Source of the DNA: Glossina fuscipes
Taxonomy: Eukaryota; Arthropoda; Insecta; Diptera; Glossinidae
DNA: 64,000 nucleotides
NCBI RefSeq assembly: GCF_014805625.2
Contig: NW_024003416.1
Span: 420,012 to 484,011, forward strand
Reading direction: 5' to 3'
Shown: piece after piece, positions 1-12,268 of the stretch
How positions within the stretch are numbered: position 1 is the first letter of the stretch
Layout: the number at the start of each line of letters is the position of its first letter
Notes under the pieces: generated by a model
The model's database searches: none
What the model was told of the DNA's origin: nothing
The model's input: the letters and a program-made list of their open reading frames with translations, nothing else
Made by a program: the position numbers and the translations under genes

Positions 1-519
1 ACTCCTCGACCACCTAGTGCCAGAAATACCTACCACCATTCTAACTTCATGGCAGCTGCGGTTTTGGCGGCTGCCGCTGCTAGCTCTCCGACGAACCTTT
101 CAACTTCTACTTCCCATCATGCCCCTCATCCTCAAATGTACATGGATCCGCAAACCCGATTAGCCGCTGTTGACTCTATTTATTCCACTGCTCACCATCA
201 CCACCCCATTCATCATCATCATCACCCATCAAGCCATCATCACCCGGCAACTCATTACAGTTCTTCCCAACATGCTGTCGACTACGATGGTAATCCTTAC
301 AGTACTCAAACTAATGCTCACACGTTGCACATGCCTAGTCCTAACTACCCGTATAGTTACTCTACGTCTGCAGCTCAAAGCAATTATCCCACATATGGTC
401 ATCCCCACGCTGCTCACCACGGTCATCCGCATGCACACCCACACTCCCACGCTACACACCATTTATCTATGTTTGATCGTTTCAAACCCTCCGATATAGG
501 AGGTTATGGAGGTTTCTGA
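1..519 (+). CDS. C-terminal exon of a His/Ala/Tyr-rich protein, probable developmental regulator
   Basis: An open frame runs from the first base of the window to a TGA at 517-519, so the exon continues to the left and the ATG at 49 is probably internal. The 172 visible residues contain an alanine run (about residues 18-27), several histidine clusters (about 60-85 and 122-140) and Tyr/Ser/Pro-rich spacers, ending in GGYGGF. Low-complexity His and Ala tracts of this kind are typical of the activation or repression tails of insect homeobox, Sox, T-box and zinc-finger factors. No DNA-binding domain lies inside the window, so I cannot name the gene. The codon pattern (mixed CAT/CAC, no frame breaks) suggests a real gene rather than a relic. 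Confidence 0.75.
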   Translation, partial: TPRPPSARNTYHHSNFMAAAVLAAAAASSPTNLSTSTSHHAPHPQMYMDPQTRLAAVDSIYSTAHHHHPIHHHHHPSSHHHPATHYSSSQHAVDYDGNPYSTQTNAHTLHMPSPNYPYSYSTSAAQSNYPTYGHPHAAHHGHPHAHPHSHATHHLSMFDRFKPSDIGGYGGF

Positions 520-3500
520 TGGTGATTTACAGATGTAAGTATGTAACCAGTAGAAGGCGATAAAGATGGTAGATTCAACCAAAGAAAAACACATGTTAAG
601 AATTTATCCTGTAACTTCTATGGAAAGAACTTCAACGATTTAAACATAAAAGTCGATATGTAAATATATATATAAAATACATGATTACAATTTTATGTGG
701 ATGGGTGTACATAAATAATGTTCAATAATCAAATTGTTATTTAATCCGCACTTTATTAGATATTGAGCCTAAAAAATCGCTTAAGCCAAACATTTCAGTT
801 ATGCAATTATTTCTGTGACTTAAATTTTAAATCTAGGAAAACTATTATTTAAACGAAACTATCTTGTTACTCAAAACTTTTATTGTGTACAAACAACATA
901 CATATACAATTGTAGTAATCTACTTGCAAAATTTAGAAAGATTTAGTTCACGTTAAGTTAAATTTCAAAGAATTAGTAACAAATACATTATCAGTAACGA
1001 TCGATCATTTTTTATTTCGATGCTTATGAGTAGAAAAAGGGTGAAATTTTGTTGCTCTGTAACTTGGTGCACGGGTTATTACAACTTCCAAAAGGGCTAA
1101 AAATTGCCCGCGGCAATTAAAAATTGTACAAATTTGAATTTGAAAATTGCTGAAACTAGCTAACTTCGATATACAATTTGGCATGGTTTCATGCAAAATA
1201 AAGAATAACCAATTTTCATTCGACTACCTAGGAACTTCTTATGCGCACATGATTCTGTCGCACTTATTCATTTTTGTTCTACTTTGAATAGCAGAAAAAT
1301 TTTATCGATATAAAGACATCAACTGAACATCTGGTAATCGAATTACATCACTCTTTTCCCCCTTTGCTTCTTCTTTGTATTTGCCACGGAACGACGGTGG
1401 TATATTTCTTTTGTCAAAATCTGCGTAATCTATAGACAGAAGTTTCAGAGACCCGATAAAATATACATATTCTTAAGCAGTGTCAAATTCGAATTCCACT
1501 TAGGCATATCTGTCCCAAGATGGCTCAAACCCGTCAAAGGTCACGTCTACAGTGAAACATAAACTGGAAATACCTCTGTGAAGAACGTTTCACGTGTATA
1601 AAAGATTCGATCACAGCTGAAAGTAATTTCCTTAGTTACTTTTTTTATTGTTGTATACACCCGGCTCTTTTTTTACACTTTAGATAGAATAGATATAGAT
1701 CCATAGGAGTCAGTCCAAAAGAATATATGCAATTTGGTAAATTTGGAGATACGTTCCACAGTTTTAAAAAATCATGTAAAATGGAAAAATATTTTTCAAG
1801 AAAACCGAGCAAAAATATTAATAATGAAATCCATATTATATTCTATAGAACAAAAAAAACATTTTTATTACAGAAAGGAATTAGAACAAGTAAGAAAGTT
1901 ATATTCGATTAAAATCTTTGGCACCGCATGCTCCTATTTATTGTCACAAAGAAGTGAATGTGCTAAAATTTATCTTTCACTGAAAAGTGACTTCCGCTAA
2001 ACTTAATTTAGAATTAACGCACTTAGCTTTTCGCACTCCACGTGCCAAGTTCTTTTATTTGATGCGTATATCAAATGGTTAAGATAAAATGTATCTTTCA
2101 AGACGTGACGTCTACCATAATTAATTCCGAATTAACACATTTAGCTTGCCACATTCTACACTCGTAGACGTCGTGGTGTCCAACATATTTATTTTAGAAT
2201 TTACACAATTTTTAGGCAGATAATATATTCTCATTTGAGGAATGTACAAAATAGTTTTAAACCGTCTTGTCTACCTTATGATTAATAAGCATAAAACCTA
2301 AAAAATGTGAAAAAACCAACTTTTTGAGAGCATGGCCGATTTTTTGCACATAAATGGTAGAGTTTTTAATTGATTTTTGATAACTACTTTACTTAGCTTA
2401 TCACCTATGTTCTGTACTAAAATGCTTAATATTATTAATTGTATTGTATCTGTTGCGTACAAATGTGGGAAAACAAGGATGAATTTTTTTCAAATGTCGG
2501 AAGATATTAATTTTTCGTATTTCTACGTGTTTATCAATTTTTGATTTATATGGACATTATATCGGTGTTGCATGTCAATATGGGAAAAGAATGCTGGAGT
2601 GTGTTACGAAGATTAAATTTCGGGTGTCATGTATCGAGAAAAGAAATTGATATAGTGTGATGGTTTAGTGCAATTTGGTTTATAGAAATTGTCGGATTTT
2701 GTTGTAGAGAAATATGTGCAATCAGGCGAAAAAAGGTAGATAATTAGTTTGTGCCTCCAACGAATTGCGAACTCTGTAATATCCAGTTTGCTCTAAAAAA
2801 GAATTGTTAAGTCTCGAAAACCACAAAGTGAAATGTAAAAAAAAAGTATTTTCTTCAAAATTGCATATAAAGTTATTTTTTCTTCTATCAATTTTTCTGT
2901 AGCTTTACCTTTGCTTATTTTCTAAAAAAATTGCATAAAAGCATTGCTATTTTTCTTTTTTCATTTTCTAGACACTGTTTTTTTATATTTTCTTTCAATT
3001 TTTAAAAATTTTCTCTTAATATCGTTGCACTGTACTCAATTGTAGGAAAAATGTTCAGCGATCTGTTCAAGAGTACAGAACAAATATGTCACGTTTTCTG
3101 AGGTTTCCAAAGTTATGATTGAACGTCAAATTACTAACACTCGTTAATACTTAATAAAACCAATTTCACAATCCTTTTTGAAATTATATTGTTAGTGAGG
3201 TCTTAGTGATGTAATGTAATTTATAGAAAAAGCTGTTTTTCAACACCCGCTTCTTAAGTGGCATTTTTTACTTTTACCAAACACATTGTTTTTTGAGATA
3301 AAAGCTTCGCTTGCGTTACGGACTTAATACCTGTTAGGAAATTTTATAATATTCAACCTGTTGTACATAACCGGACTCCAGGTACCTGTCTTGCTGACTC
3401 TACTTACTTTATTAAATACTTCTCGTTTTACTATGATTTTAATTCTGTTGAGGGCAATAAAAAAAATTTTGGAAATTAAAAATTTTTACAGAAACATAAT

Positions 3501-3700
3501 ACGTAATTATACCACATCCTGTATGTCGCAAAGGAATTGAACATTCCCTTAAAAATTTCCCGCAATTTTTCTCTTAAACTTCCATGGGTTTTGAAAGACT
3601 ACCCTTCGACATTTTTCTGTCTATGTATAAGAAAGAAGATACGTCAAGCTAACTCTTCAGGAATCTTATTGCTGAAAAAATCCCAGCACTGGAGAGTTGC
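520..3700. other. 3' UTR then AT-rich non-coding DNA
   Basis: After the stop codon there are no long frames with protein-like composition. The first part is presumably the 3' UTR of the His-rich gene. The rest is AT-rich with homopolymer runs, and I recognise no element in it. Confidence 0.5.
1197..1202 (+). promoter_or_regulatory. Candidate polyadenylation signal (AATAAA) of the upstream gene
   Basis: An AATAAA hexamer lies about 680 bp after the stop codon at 519. If it is used, the 3' UTR is AT-rich and about 0.7 kb long. In DNA this AT-rich the hexamer also occurs by chance, so this is a proposal only. Confidence 0.3.
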
Positions 3701-3710
3701 GGTTGGTTGA

Positions 3711-4140
3711 ATATTTATAGATGGGTCTAAATCCTTCCGTCTACCTCCTGTTTGCGCTGTGGTAGATGCTTCGGGAAAGGTCCTTCTTAGTCACATATTT
3801 CGCGAAAGTGATTCAACCTTCACAACCGAAGCCAGAGCTATCCTTCACGCAGGGAACGTTTCTCATAAAGATAAACTCATAACTGTCATTGTTACTGATA
3901 GTTTGTCAGTAAAAGCTATAAGCAATCTTTCGACTCCGAGATGAATCACCACAAACAAATTAAGGAATACCATTAAAACATGCGGTGATAAAATGAAAAT
4001 GCTTTGGATAACAAATCTTATTGGTTTATTGGGAAGTGAGCAAGCTGATTGAGTGGCGAGGAATGCTGCTTTTGCACCTGTAATTATGGATGATGTCATG
4101 AAAAAGTTAGATCTTCAAAGATACACTGGAAGAAAATTTA
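3711..4140 (+). pseudogene. RNase H domain relic of a non-LTR retrotransposon
   Basis: Translation from 3711 starts with IFIDGSKS, the usual first beta-strand and catalytic Asp of LINE-encoded RNase H. It continues to an acidic TTEARAI motif, then VTDSLS. After a stop at 3942 it resumes with a WITNLIGLLGSEQAD motif, equivalent to the W-x-x-x-H-x-G-x-x-G-N-E-x-A-D signature. All four acidic positions (D, E, D, D) survive, but a TGA lies just upstream (3708-3710) and two stops interrupt the domain, so it is dead. RNase H of this type is found in I, R1-like and Loa-like LINEs. No RT was found next to it, so this is an isolated 3' fragment. Confidence 0.75.
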
Positions 4141-7100
4141 AAGAGAAAATCAAGGGAGGAAATCTACAATACCATCATCAGCACTACTTTTCTACAAACC
4201 CTTCATGAATTCCATATTGCGAAACATGAGGTCATACAATTGTAACTCACCAATGGGTCTTAAAGAAGTCGTATTCCCGAATCTGAAATTGTGGACAAAT
4301 TCTCACTATAAAACAAATACTTTGTGACTGTTTTAACTTTTCCTTTGTTAGAAGTATTGCATTTGGAGCAACTAATCCTATAGACATCCTAAAATCATCA
4401 ACGCATATCAATACAATATGTTACTTTATTATAACTGTTAGGCTTAATATCTAATATTCTTTTCTAAAATAGACTCGAAGGATGGGGGTACAACCATGTT
4501 TGCAAATCTATTTTTGCTCAGCGTCGAATTATGAATTGGTTTAAGCATATTCGCCTAGTATAATATCTGTGACAAACATATTCCTGGTCGCAAAAGTAAC
4601 GCTCTTGGCTTTAAATTTAGCAAAACTATAGGAACTACATGCATGCAGGTGGGTGTTGAAAAGCTAGTTCGAAAACACACCCACGGCACAACTTTACTTG
4701 CGACCCACTGGTTTTTGAAAAGCAAAAAAATTGGGTTTTTTATTTGTTACTTATAAAGCTGGAAACGAAGAAATTTGCGCGTATATTTCATGGACGATTC
4801 TACTATAGTAAGATGGAAAAAGTTTACCACGGCTACCCATTATTATAGAAAATTAAAATGTAATTATTTTGTCAAAACGTCAACAAAAAGCCAACAACAA
4901 ACGTAAATGCTAATGTCAGATTGTCAGAAAAGCCGACTCTTACTGCAAACCGCCCCATGTAAGCAATTGTATGAATAATTATACCATCAATTCTGCTCAC
5001 TATATATCAAAACTTATCTCTGCGTTATTCCCTAATGGTTTCTAAGCAAAGTTTTGCAAATTTTATATATGCCTAAATGAATGCATTGTCTAAACTGTCT
5101 ATGTATTAATAACTCTACTTCCAAACCTGTACACTTGTAACCGAATGACAACCTAATCCAGAAATTGGTCTTTTAAATGAAAGACAATGTCTATGCAGGT
5201 AAAGACGGGCAAAAAGATTTCGTTTAGGTCATTTACAATGTAGTCACTAATGTAGTGGAAACCTAGGCTATCCCAATCTGTGGCGCATTCTGCTCGGTCT
5301 TTTTCGGACAGAATTGGCAAAACCGTATCGGTACTTGCAAGCTTGATTCGTCCTACTAGATATTGACAAAAAGAGAGAGGCGGCGTAGTTTTTGTTACTA
5401 TTGCAAAAATTTCACCCAGTAAAAGCCAATTATGCTTATATTCGCAACAGTGTGCCACAATTTCGTACGTATATTTTCCGTTCAAGCATTTGTTCCTTTG
5501 GTGTATTAGCAGCAAAAGCAGCAGGTGAGGGAACAGAAACATGTTCCGATTTCCTTCTGTAGTGCTTATCGTTCGTGCAGATATTTCGAACAGGCGAGAA
5601 ACACAACTGTGTCATCTATAAGATCACAGATACTCCATAAATCCGGATCATCTAAAAGCGAACCTTATCATGTTACCTAGGTATGAATATGGGATTATCT
5701 TCGGAATGAACTTATAGGTCCGCCTGCCATTTGCAGATCTACTGCAGTGTTCCTGCTGTTTCTATCTATGCGAGATATGAACCGAAGAACAAATTTAATG
5801 TATAGTTATGAAAACGCGGATCTTAATTGATCATCACAGAGGAACTTTGACTCGCGCAATCCACATCCCCAATAAGCGAGGAAATACACCTTATAATTAA
5901 CGCATTACGCAGAAATTGGTTACATATTTAATACACAAAATTCGGATCACACACGTTGCCCATACATTGGCTACACGTACACCGATATATTTTTACTTGT
6001 TTTGATGCGAATAGATTTGTTATCGGATTAAAAAACTAGGCTCTCTTTCTTTAGTTCCGGATTTATATTTTCTTATTTATTTGATATGTTGCGTGTTGTA
6101 AACGCACCTATTCTAAGGCCAGTTATGAGTTGTCTGAACGTCAGTCTGAAATTGTCGTTACTATTTGAACAATTTGATCAATGTGTCGTCCTCCCTTGGC
6201 TTTCGAAAAAAAGCGTACATATTTTTATACTCGATTATGAAATGTAATGTTCTTTTACTATGAGGCGCAAAATTAACTTACTTGAAAAGCTTAAAAAACA
6301 AAAATTTGAAATTGAATATTAATAACTCTAAACAATTCTAAAATTTAATGCAAACATTTATAGCGGCTGTTCAAAAGTTCAGTGCAGAGGATATATCGAT
6401 CAGTCTACTCACATGTACAAACGCTTCTGATTTGCATAGATATTGTCTTTTCGTAATGATAACGTTGTATTTTGTAAGGTTTTTTCTCTCAAGGCGACGT
6501 CTGAACACTTAATTCAGCTTTTCTCTCTCATTTTCAAATTATTAATAGCGTTTATAGTTCGCCAGATTTCTGTGTAGACACGATAAAGGAATATAAAATG
6601 CAGAAGGAATACGGCAACGATACGCGACCATGTAGATGGTAGTTTCAGCTTATCGACTATGACCCGATTCAATAAGAGGTATATATTGGGCTGTCAGAAA
6701 CACATAAAAATAAATAATATAAAAACTATAGAGGGTTTTTTCCTATGAGGTTGATATTAGCAATTTTTGAGGCCAGGCCAAGTATTAATTAATAATTGGT
6801 GCTTAAAACCCACCAATTTTCTAAAAGTAACCCTCAAATTTCAAGCAAGATTATTACGTGAGCCATCTGTACAATTACGACACATTGATTGCAATAAAGG
6901 TACACACATTTTTTATGTCCTTCGCTTGATTTGAAGTAGTCACGGGATTAATACCAAAGCAGCGTTGCCGCCAAGTGCCGAAATGTCTATCACCAAGGAA
7001 TGTTGAACTGCTGACACGAAGCTGTCTATTAAAAGATATCGACGTTTGCGTGGCAGAGGGTCTAACTCAAAAAAAAATTTACTCATCTCGATCAAAGAAT

Positions 7101-7854
7101 TTGTCGCGAAGTTTGGAAGACGATTTTCATTATGATCAGCTGCTATCAAATGATACGCTTTATATAGATAAAAGTTGTATTGTTGTCACCTAATAAAGAC
7201 ACGATCAACACTTTTGCAGGCCGAAGATTACAAACGTAGAGCGTTTAGTAAACAGGTTCTAATCAATACATCTAATCAATATATCATTTGATTTGGTTTT
7301 CGTATAACTTTCTGCCTTGAATGGAGTTAGCTTTATAAAATTGCTTGGAAACCAGATGTGGCAATTGTATGATCAGAAAAAAAAAATGGAACAATATAAT
7401 CCGGCCGAATAATGTTGTACGATTTTATATATTGTTTTCTAAGTAACTGTAAACGTTTTTGTAAGTTTTTTCTCCAATCATTTCCATATATTACGTAAGG
7501 GTTCGCTAATGCTGATGTTAAGTTTGGCAACTCTGCGCGCGTGTTGTAGTCGCTTTCTATTTCTTTGCAAGAAATATTTCAATTTCTTAGTGTATATCTC
7601 TTAGCTTTTTGTATTCGAGTATAAAAATCTTTAATAGCATAAAGTGTGTAATTTAATTTATAAGAAATATATTAATCTTTCACGTGATATTCAATTTGAT
7701 TTTGCGCAAGCAGCAATTGAGCTTTTGGTAATAGTCTCCCTTTTTTCTGTTAATATTTGTGTACAATGTGTTTTGTTTTCGATCTATATTTACAGTAGGA
7801 ACGAAAGTGAGAAGTTTGGTTTAATTTGCTGACAACTTTTGTGTCGTGGAATCT
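4141..7854. other. AT-rich intergenic DNA, no recognised element apart from one ORF
   Basis: Only short frames are present. The 129-codon minus-strand ORF at 5153-5542 is listed separately. A pair of overlapping short frames on both strands at 6940-7193 has no recognisable domain. The 5' boundary of the LINE copy is uncertain within 7640-7900. Confidence 0.4.
5153..5542 (-). CDS. Hypothetical 129-aa protein with a hydrophobic N-terminus
   Basis: An uninterrupted minus-strand frame begins with a Met followed by a leucine-rich stretch (MFLFPHLLLLLLIHQ) that resembles a signal peptide. About 115 mixed residues follow, with six scattered cysteines, a run of TKTTPPLSF and an acidic C-terminal half. 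I do not recognise the family. It could be a small secreted protein or an exon whose first codons are actually intron. A pyrimidine-rich stretch followed by CAAAG lies inside the leucine tract and could be a 3' splice site. Chance is also possible, although a frame this long and this balanced is unusual for the surrounding AT-rich DNA. Confidence 0.3.
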   Translation of the reverse strand: MFLFPHLLLLLLIHQRNKCLNGKYTYEIVAHCCEYKHNWLLLGEIFAIVTKTTPPLSFCQYLVGRIKLASTDTVLPILSEKDRAECATDWDSLGFHYISDYIVNDLNEIFLPVFTCIDIVFHLKDQFLD

Positions 7855-7909
7855 TTTCGTGTTTTATTTTTTTTTCTCCATAAGCTCCTTCTGTTGTATT
7901 TCACTGGAC

Positions 7910-8708
7910 ATGGTTTGTTTATATACACCATGTCGTGGGAAAAGAAGCCTAGAATTTGAACGATTCATCTCGTGTTAGCTCTGTGATCGTTTTTGCCATA
8001 GAAAGTGTGCTGGTATTACCGGCCGTGCTTCTGATGTAGTCCCGGATCTCTCAAAAGGCCACGTCCTGGCTGTAGAAAGCGGGATAAGCACCCATCATCT
8101 TCCCCGGTTAGCAGAGTTACAACTTTGATTCGTTGGTACAAGTTAGCGCTTCCTTAATGTCTACAAAGAACGTTAGCTTTTCTGCTATCATTGAGTCGGT
8201 CGGTAAAAAAAGTTACAAATAAGCCGGGCAGTCCTTCTGGTTTGAGCTATGCTGAAGTGGCAAGGGTATCTCCTCCCAGTACCGTCACTCATTTTACTTC
8301 TGGCGGTTCGAGTGTGAACGTTGGTTACCTAACTGGGCGCGTCGCACAAGCTGCTCGTGCAAGGATGGTTACCCCTCCTATATTCTCTCAAACTCAAATC
8401 TCCCCAGCCGTGAACCCTACTGTTTCCAGTAGAGGTGACATTGCCTTGACAGCAGTCCCTCCCAGAAAGGCAATATTTGTCTCAACACTGGCACCTGATA
8501 CATCTGTCGATAACATAAAAAGTTATTCGGCGGGGAAAGTCCTGCCAGTCAATTTAAAATGTGTTAGCGTTTTCAAATTGGCTCCTTCTTAACCTAGAGC
8601 AATCTCGTCTTTTCAAATACTAATTCCGACTGAAAATATGGATATCTTGTTAAATAAACAAATCGACCCCGTAATACTAATTCAGTAGCCCTTTCCCCTT
8701 CAAAAAAC
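7910..8708 (+). pseudogene. LINE copy 1 ORF1 (PHD-like zinc finger protein), decayed
   Basis: The ATG at 7910 and the following Cys-rich stretch match the ORF1 start of the copy at 56381, but a stop follows within 20 codons. A 133-codon open segment at 8191-8592 carries the conserved middle and C-terminal part, including SGLSYAEVAR and TAVPPRKAIFVSTLAPDTS. ORF1 of such LINEs is thought to be an RNA-binding chaperone-like protein. The frame ends at the same A AAA AAC TAA string (8702-8711) as the sister copy. Confidence 0.8.
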
Positions 8709-10936
8709 TAAATGTTTCTTCAGGCTCATTATCTCTCATTTATTAAAATGTTAGGGGCCTAAATTAAAGAATTCGTTCTATATTCCTAAATTCAGTGAAC
8801 AAGGAGTTTCCCTGTTTGGCCTTCACTGAAACTTGGTTAAGGCCTGATCAACATTTCAGGTTTTCAGAAATGATCGATTGTATCGCAATGGCGGTGGTGT
8901 TTTAGTGGCCATATCTGCGGCAGTCCCGATCTATTCAATTGAATTCCCCACTACTCCCGACGTTGAGTTTATCGCCATTTGAGCGAAATTTCCTAATAAA
9001 CAGTTATATGTAACCTATGTCCCTCCAATTCGGATATCTATCTTCCCCCAAATTCGGATATCTCCTTATACAAAAAACAGGCCGCCCTCATTTGTAAAGT
9101 GGACAAGCAGTGTAAACCTACCGGTGTAATCATAGCGTTAGGCGACTTCAAATTACCTGAAGTCTCTTGGCGTTACAGTGATAGGTGTGGCGATTTGATT
9201 CCTACTTCAACATCTGATAAAGCTGTTGTGTTGTTTTATGAACTATTTGACCATAATTTAGTTCAATACAACCGTACCCCTGATTGCAATGGTAGACGGC
9301 TTGATCTTTGCTTTTGTCTACCTTCTAGTTTACCTGAGGATCCTTATCATCCAGCAATGTGTATTTCCTTTCATTACAAGCATGATGGTTCGTTGAACTT
9401 CTCTAACGTTCAAAATCCAATTTTTCAAATAAACGTTATGATTTCATAAAATCAATATTTCAATGCTACAATCACATCTTTCACATATTAAGCTTGATTT
9501 CTCAGATGATCGCCGTGGTTTAATAAGACAAATAAATATTACAAGAATAGGAAAGACAAGCTTTTCAAAAAATTTTTGAAAAGGGGCTCTGCTTGCAATT
9601 ATTTCGGTTATTCAGCTGCAAGGTATAGATTTAATTTCCTCAATCACCAATATTATTGCAGATACCTTCAGCTTATAAAATCCTCACTGTTTGCTAATCC
9701 TAAATGCTTTCTTAAGTTTGTCAACTCCAAAAGGAAAATCTTGATAAATCCCTCTTTCAAAGGGAAGATCTACTGGCACCAATCTGTTGGTGTTTTCGCA
9801 CTGATGTCATATATGATTTTAGTAAAGCGTTTGAATTGGTTAAACATAACTTAGTAAACTTCAAACTCCTAGCCTCTGGTTTCCTCTTCTATTTATGGAT
9901 AAGCTCTTATCTGCACAATATATCAATCCGGGATTTGTTTAACTTCATCAATTCGGATGAATTCTCCATGACGTCTGGCATACCTCAAGGCAGGACTCAT
10001 TTTATTTAATTTATACATTAATGACTTGCCCTCGGTGATTAAATCCAACCAAATCTTAATGTATTCTGGTGATATGAGATTGTTTTCTTCTTTCTCCGTA
10101 GAATCGCAATCACATCAGCTTCAAAGTGACTTGAATAATTTGGTTGCTTGGTGCTCTTTGAATCTCCTAAAAATCAATCGAAATAAACGTAAGAAGCTTT
10201 CTTTCTCGAGAAGGAAGTTATTCTTTGCCCACTATATCATCGATTCGCAAAAGTTGAAGGACGTCGATTCGTTCACAGATTTAGGCGTTCTAATTGACCA
10301 TACGTTACGTTTTAATTTGCATACGAGATCTCGTTAAGCAAAGCTAGGTCCGCGCTTGATTTTATAAAGAGGTTATATGAAGAGCTTGATGGTACTTACA
10401 TTACGAAAAGGCTGTACATTTGTTTGGTTGGAATTATACTCGAGTATGCCTGCGTTGTGTGGTCTGCTTCATAGAGGTGCTATGTAGATTCAATTGAATC
10501 TGTTCAAAAGCAATTCTTGCTGTTTGGCTTTAGGAACTCGGGTTGGGACCCGATTGCCTCCCTTCCCCTTTATGAAAGTAGGTTGCTTCTATTATCCTTA
10601 CCGTCACTTGAGATACGTAGATTTATTCTTGGGGATTCCTTCTTAATCGAAGTAATAAATGGTACTATCGACTCGCCCGCATTACTTGGTGATATAAGCT
10701 TAAATGTCCCTAACCGCTTCTCTAGGCAGTTTACCTTCATTAGGCGTAGCCAACGTAAATACAATGAGCTGTTTAACGCGCTCAGAGTTGTTTGCAGAAA
10801 CCTAAATGATGTCTACCACTTATTCTCATTATCGGACTCTTTAAAGTCTATTAAAGCAATTTTGCTTAATATGCGCGATTTACCTATGTCGTACTTAAAC
10901 TATCATTGCATTCTTAATATCTCATTTTTTATTTAA
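8709..10936 (+). pseudogene. LINE copy 1 ORF2 (endonuclease-reverse transcriptase), decayed
   Basis: The endonuclease domain is recognisable from the AFTETW-like start (about 8820) to RRLDLCF (about 9310). The RT part resumes after a deletion at the DFSKAFE/VKH motif (about 9810), continues through VTSGVPQG-like residues (about 9970) and ends in the C-terminal domain (10517-10936), which reads 139 codons without a break. In the palm the equivalent of YADD reads YSGD (about 10060), so the catalytic box is lost. The intact tail segment is useful as a reference for the deletion seen in the copy at 60040. Confidence 0.8.
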
Positions 10937-11284
10937 AATAATATTGTGTTGTTAACGTTATCGGCTGGCAAGCTTATGCATGTTTGAAATGGTTTATGGG
11001 TTCACTTGCAACCTTGATCTGTTCTTGTTGTAGGTGTGCTTCTGTGCTAGCTATGTGTACGCTTTTTGGTTTTTTTTTTTTTCTTCTCTTATTTATTTAT
11101 ACATGAATAATTATTTTTAACTTTTTAATTTATTTTGTTTTTATTGTTCTTTTTTCATCTTCGTGTTTATTGTATATTAGTTTTTAAAACAATTAGTATA
11201 TGATTTACTGTTAAGATGTACTGAATTCGGCTGTAATTTTCTTTAGTTGAATTTCATGTATAAGTAGGTAAACTAAATAAATAC

Positions 11285-12089
11285 ACATTACGAGTGGTGT
11301 GATGTATGAAAAAAAGACAGAATCTGAAAATAAAATTTTGCGGGATTTATATGGTGCATTTAAAGCCTTTTCTTCTCCTACTTTCATTTCAATTTGACGT
11401 TTTTATTATGTTAGGAAAAAGAGGAAATGTTCAAGACTGAGTCTCGACTGAAAAATATTAGATTGGTAGGTTTGCGCAAATCCACATCTGCGCTCACACT
11501 CCATTAGTTCTAGGTATACATGTAAATAAAGTCTGAAAACGCATTCTACGGCTAAATGCAGAGATAGGCACATCGTTGAAATGTTTCGTGTGAAATTTTA
11601 TTAAATTTTTATTTAAAAACTAAAGCGTGCTTGGCGCGAACTTTGAAAGCATGACCTCTTAAACACTGTTCAGTATTTTCTTTCTTTTGATAATGATGAT
11701 GTCTAATGTTTGTATATAAGTAATAAATGCATTTTCGCTTACTTTCTCAGCGTTGCACATGTGTTGACTCTTACATAATATAAATATAATTCAATGAATA
11801 TTCATATGGTATAAGTAAAACAGCACAAAATTATTCAAAATATAAGTTAACAAAAACGAAATAACGTAGAGAAATCAAGTAAGGTTTTTTAATTTTTAAT
11901 TTTTAATTTAAGAACACATCATGTGTTTGTTTTTGTTCGTGAACTAGAAACTTCATGGGAGTGAAGGCACTTTTTACCAGACTTAAAAGAATCTTTTTTA
12001 TATAGGAATAGAAATCACATGACCTATTTATTTAATTATTTTAACATTTACTATTAGTTTGTGTTTTTATTTTCCTTTTTTTTTACTAT
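11285..12089. other. AT-rich spacer
   Basis: No coding frames or recognised repeats lie between the LINE tail and the SINE-like repeat. Confidence 0.5.
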
Positions 12090-12268
12090 CCGCCTGAGTG
12101 GCCGAGTAGGCAAGAGTCTCGACTAGCAACTCAATTGTCCTGGGCTCAAACCTCAAGTGCGGTAGAGTTTTTTAATAAAAAAAGCCGATAGCCCTAGATG
12201 CTAGTGCTTTAAGACTTTAGTCTTAGAATTTATTCTCTGGCTAAATTTATAATAATAATAATAATATT
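12090..12268 (+). repeat. tRNA-derived SINE-like repeat, copy A
   Basis: The first 73 bp (12090-12162) look like a tRNA of the Leu/Ser body type. There is a TGGCCGAGTAGG box A, a CTAGCAA anticodon-type loop and a GGGCTCAAACC box B, with four outer base pairs between CCGC at the start and GCGG at the end. About 85 bp of unrelated body follow and then an (ATA)n tail at 12249-12268. Mispairing in the acceptor stem and the A/T-rich tail argue against a working tRNA gene. Related heads occur at 22250, 25440 and 44676. Confidence 0.7.

Larger units (their letters stand above)
7855..11284 (+). mobile_element. LINE copy 1 (CR1/Jockey-like, PHD-finger ORF1), near full length, internally deleted
   Basis: This copy aligns along its length with the copy at 56205-60484. 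The ORF1 start region (7910), the shared ALSYAEVAR-like and LTAVPPRKAIFVS motifs, the endonuclease, the RT and the 3' UTR ending in an AAATAAATA tail (about 11283) all correspond. About 0.56 kb is missing near 9770-9800, where the frame jumps from the RT N-terminal region to the first RT aspartate motif. Unlike the other long copy, it keeps the full C-terminal tail after the RT. Many stops and frameshifts make it inactive. The 5' end is set where similarity begins, between about 7850 and 7905. Confidence 0.85.

Noticed and set aside
170..499. Overlapping frames on both strands across the His-rich exon
   Set aside because: They are shadows of the repetitive CAT/CAC codons; only the frame open from base 1 has coherent composition.
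12090..12162. Functional tRNA gene
   Set aside because: Box A and box B are good, but the acceptor stem has mismatches, a simple-sequence tail follows, and related degenerate copies exist, so a SINE-like repeat is more likely.
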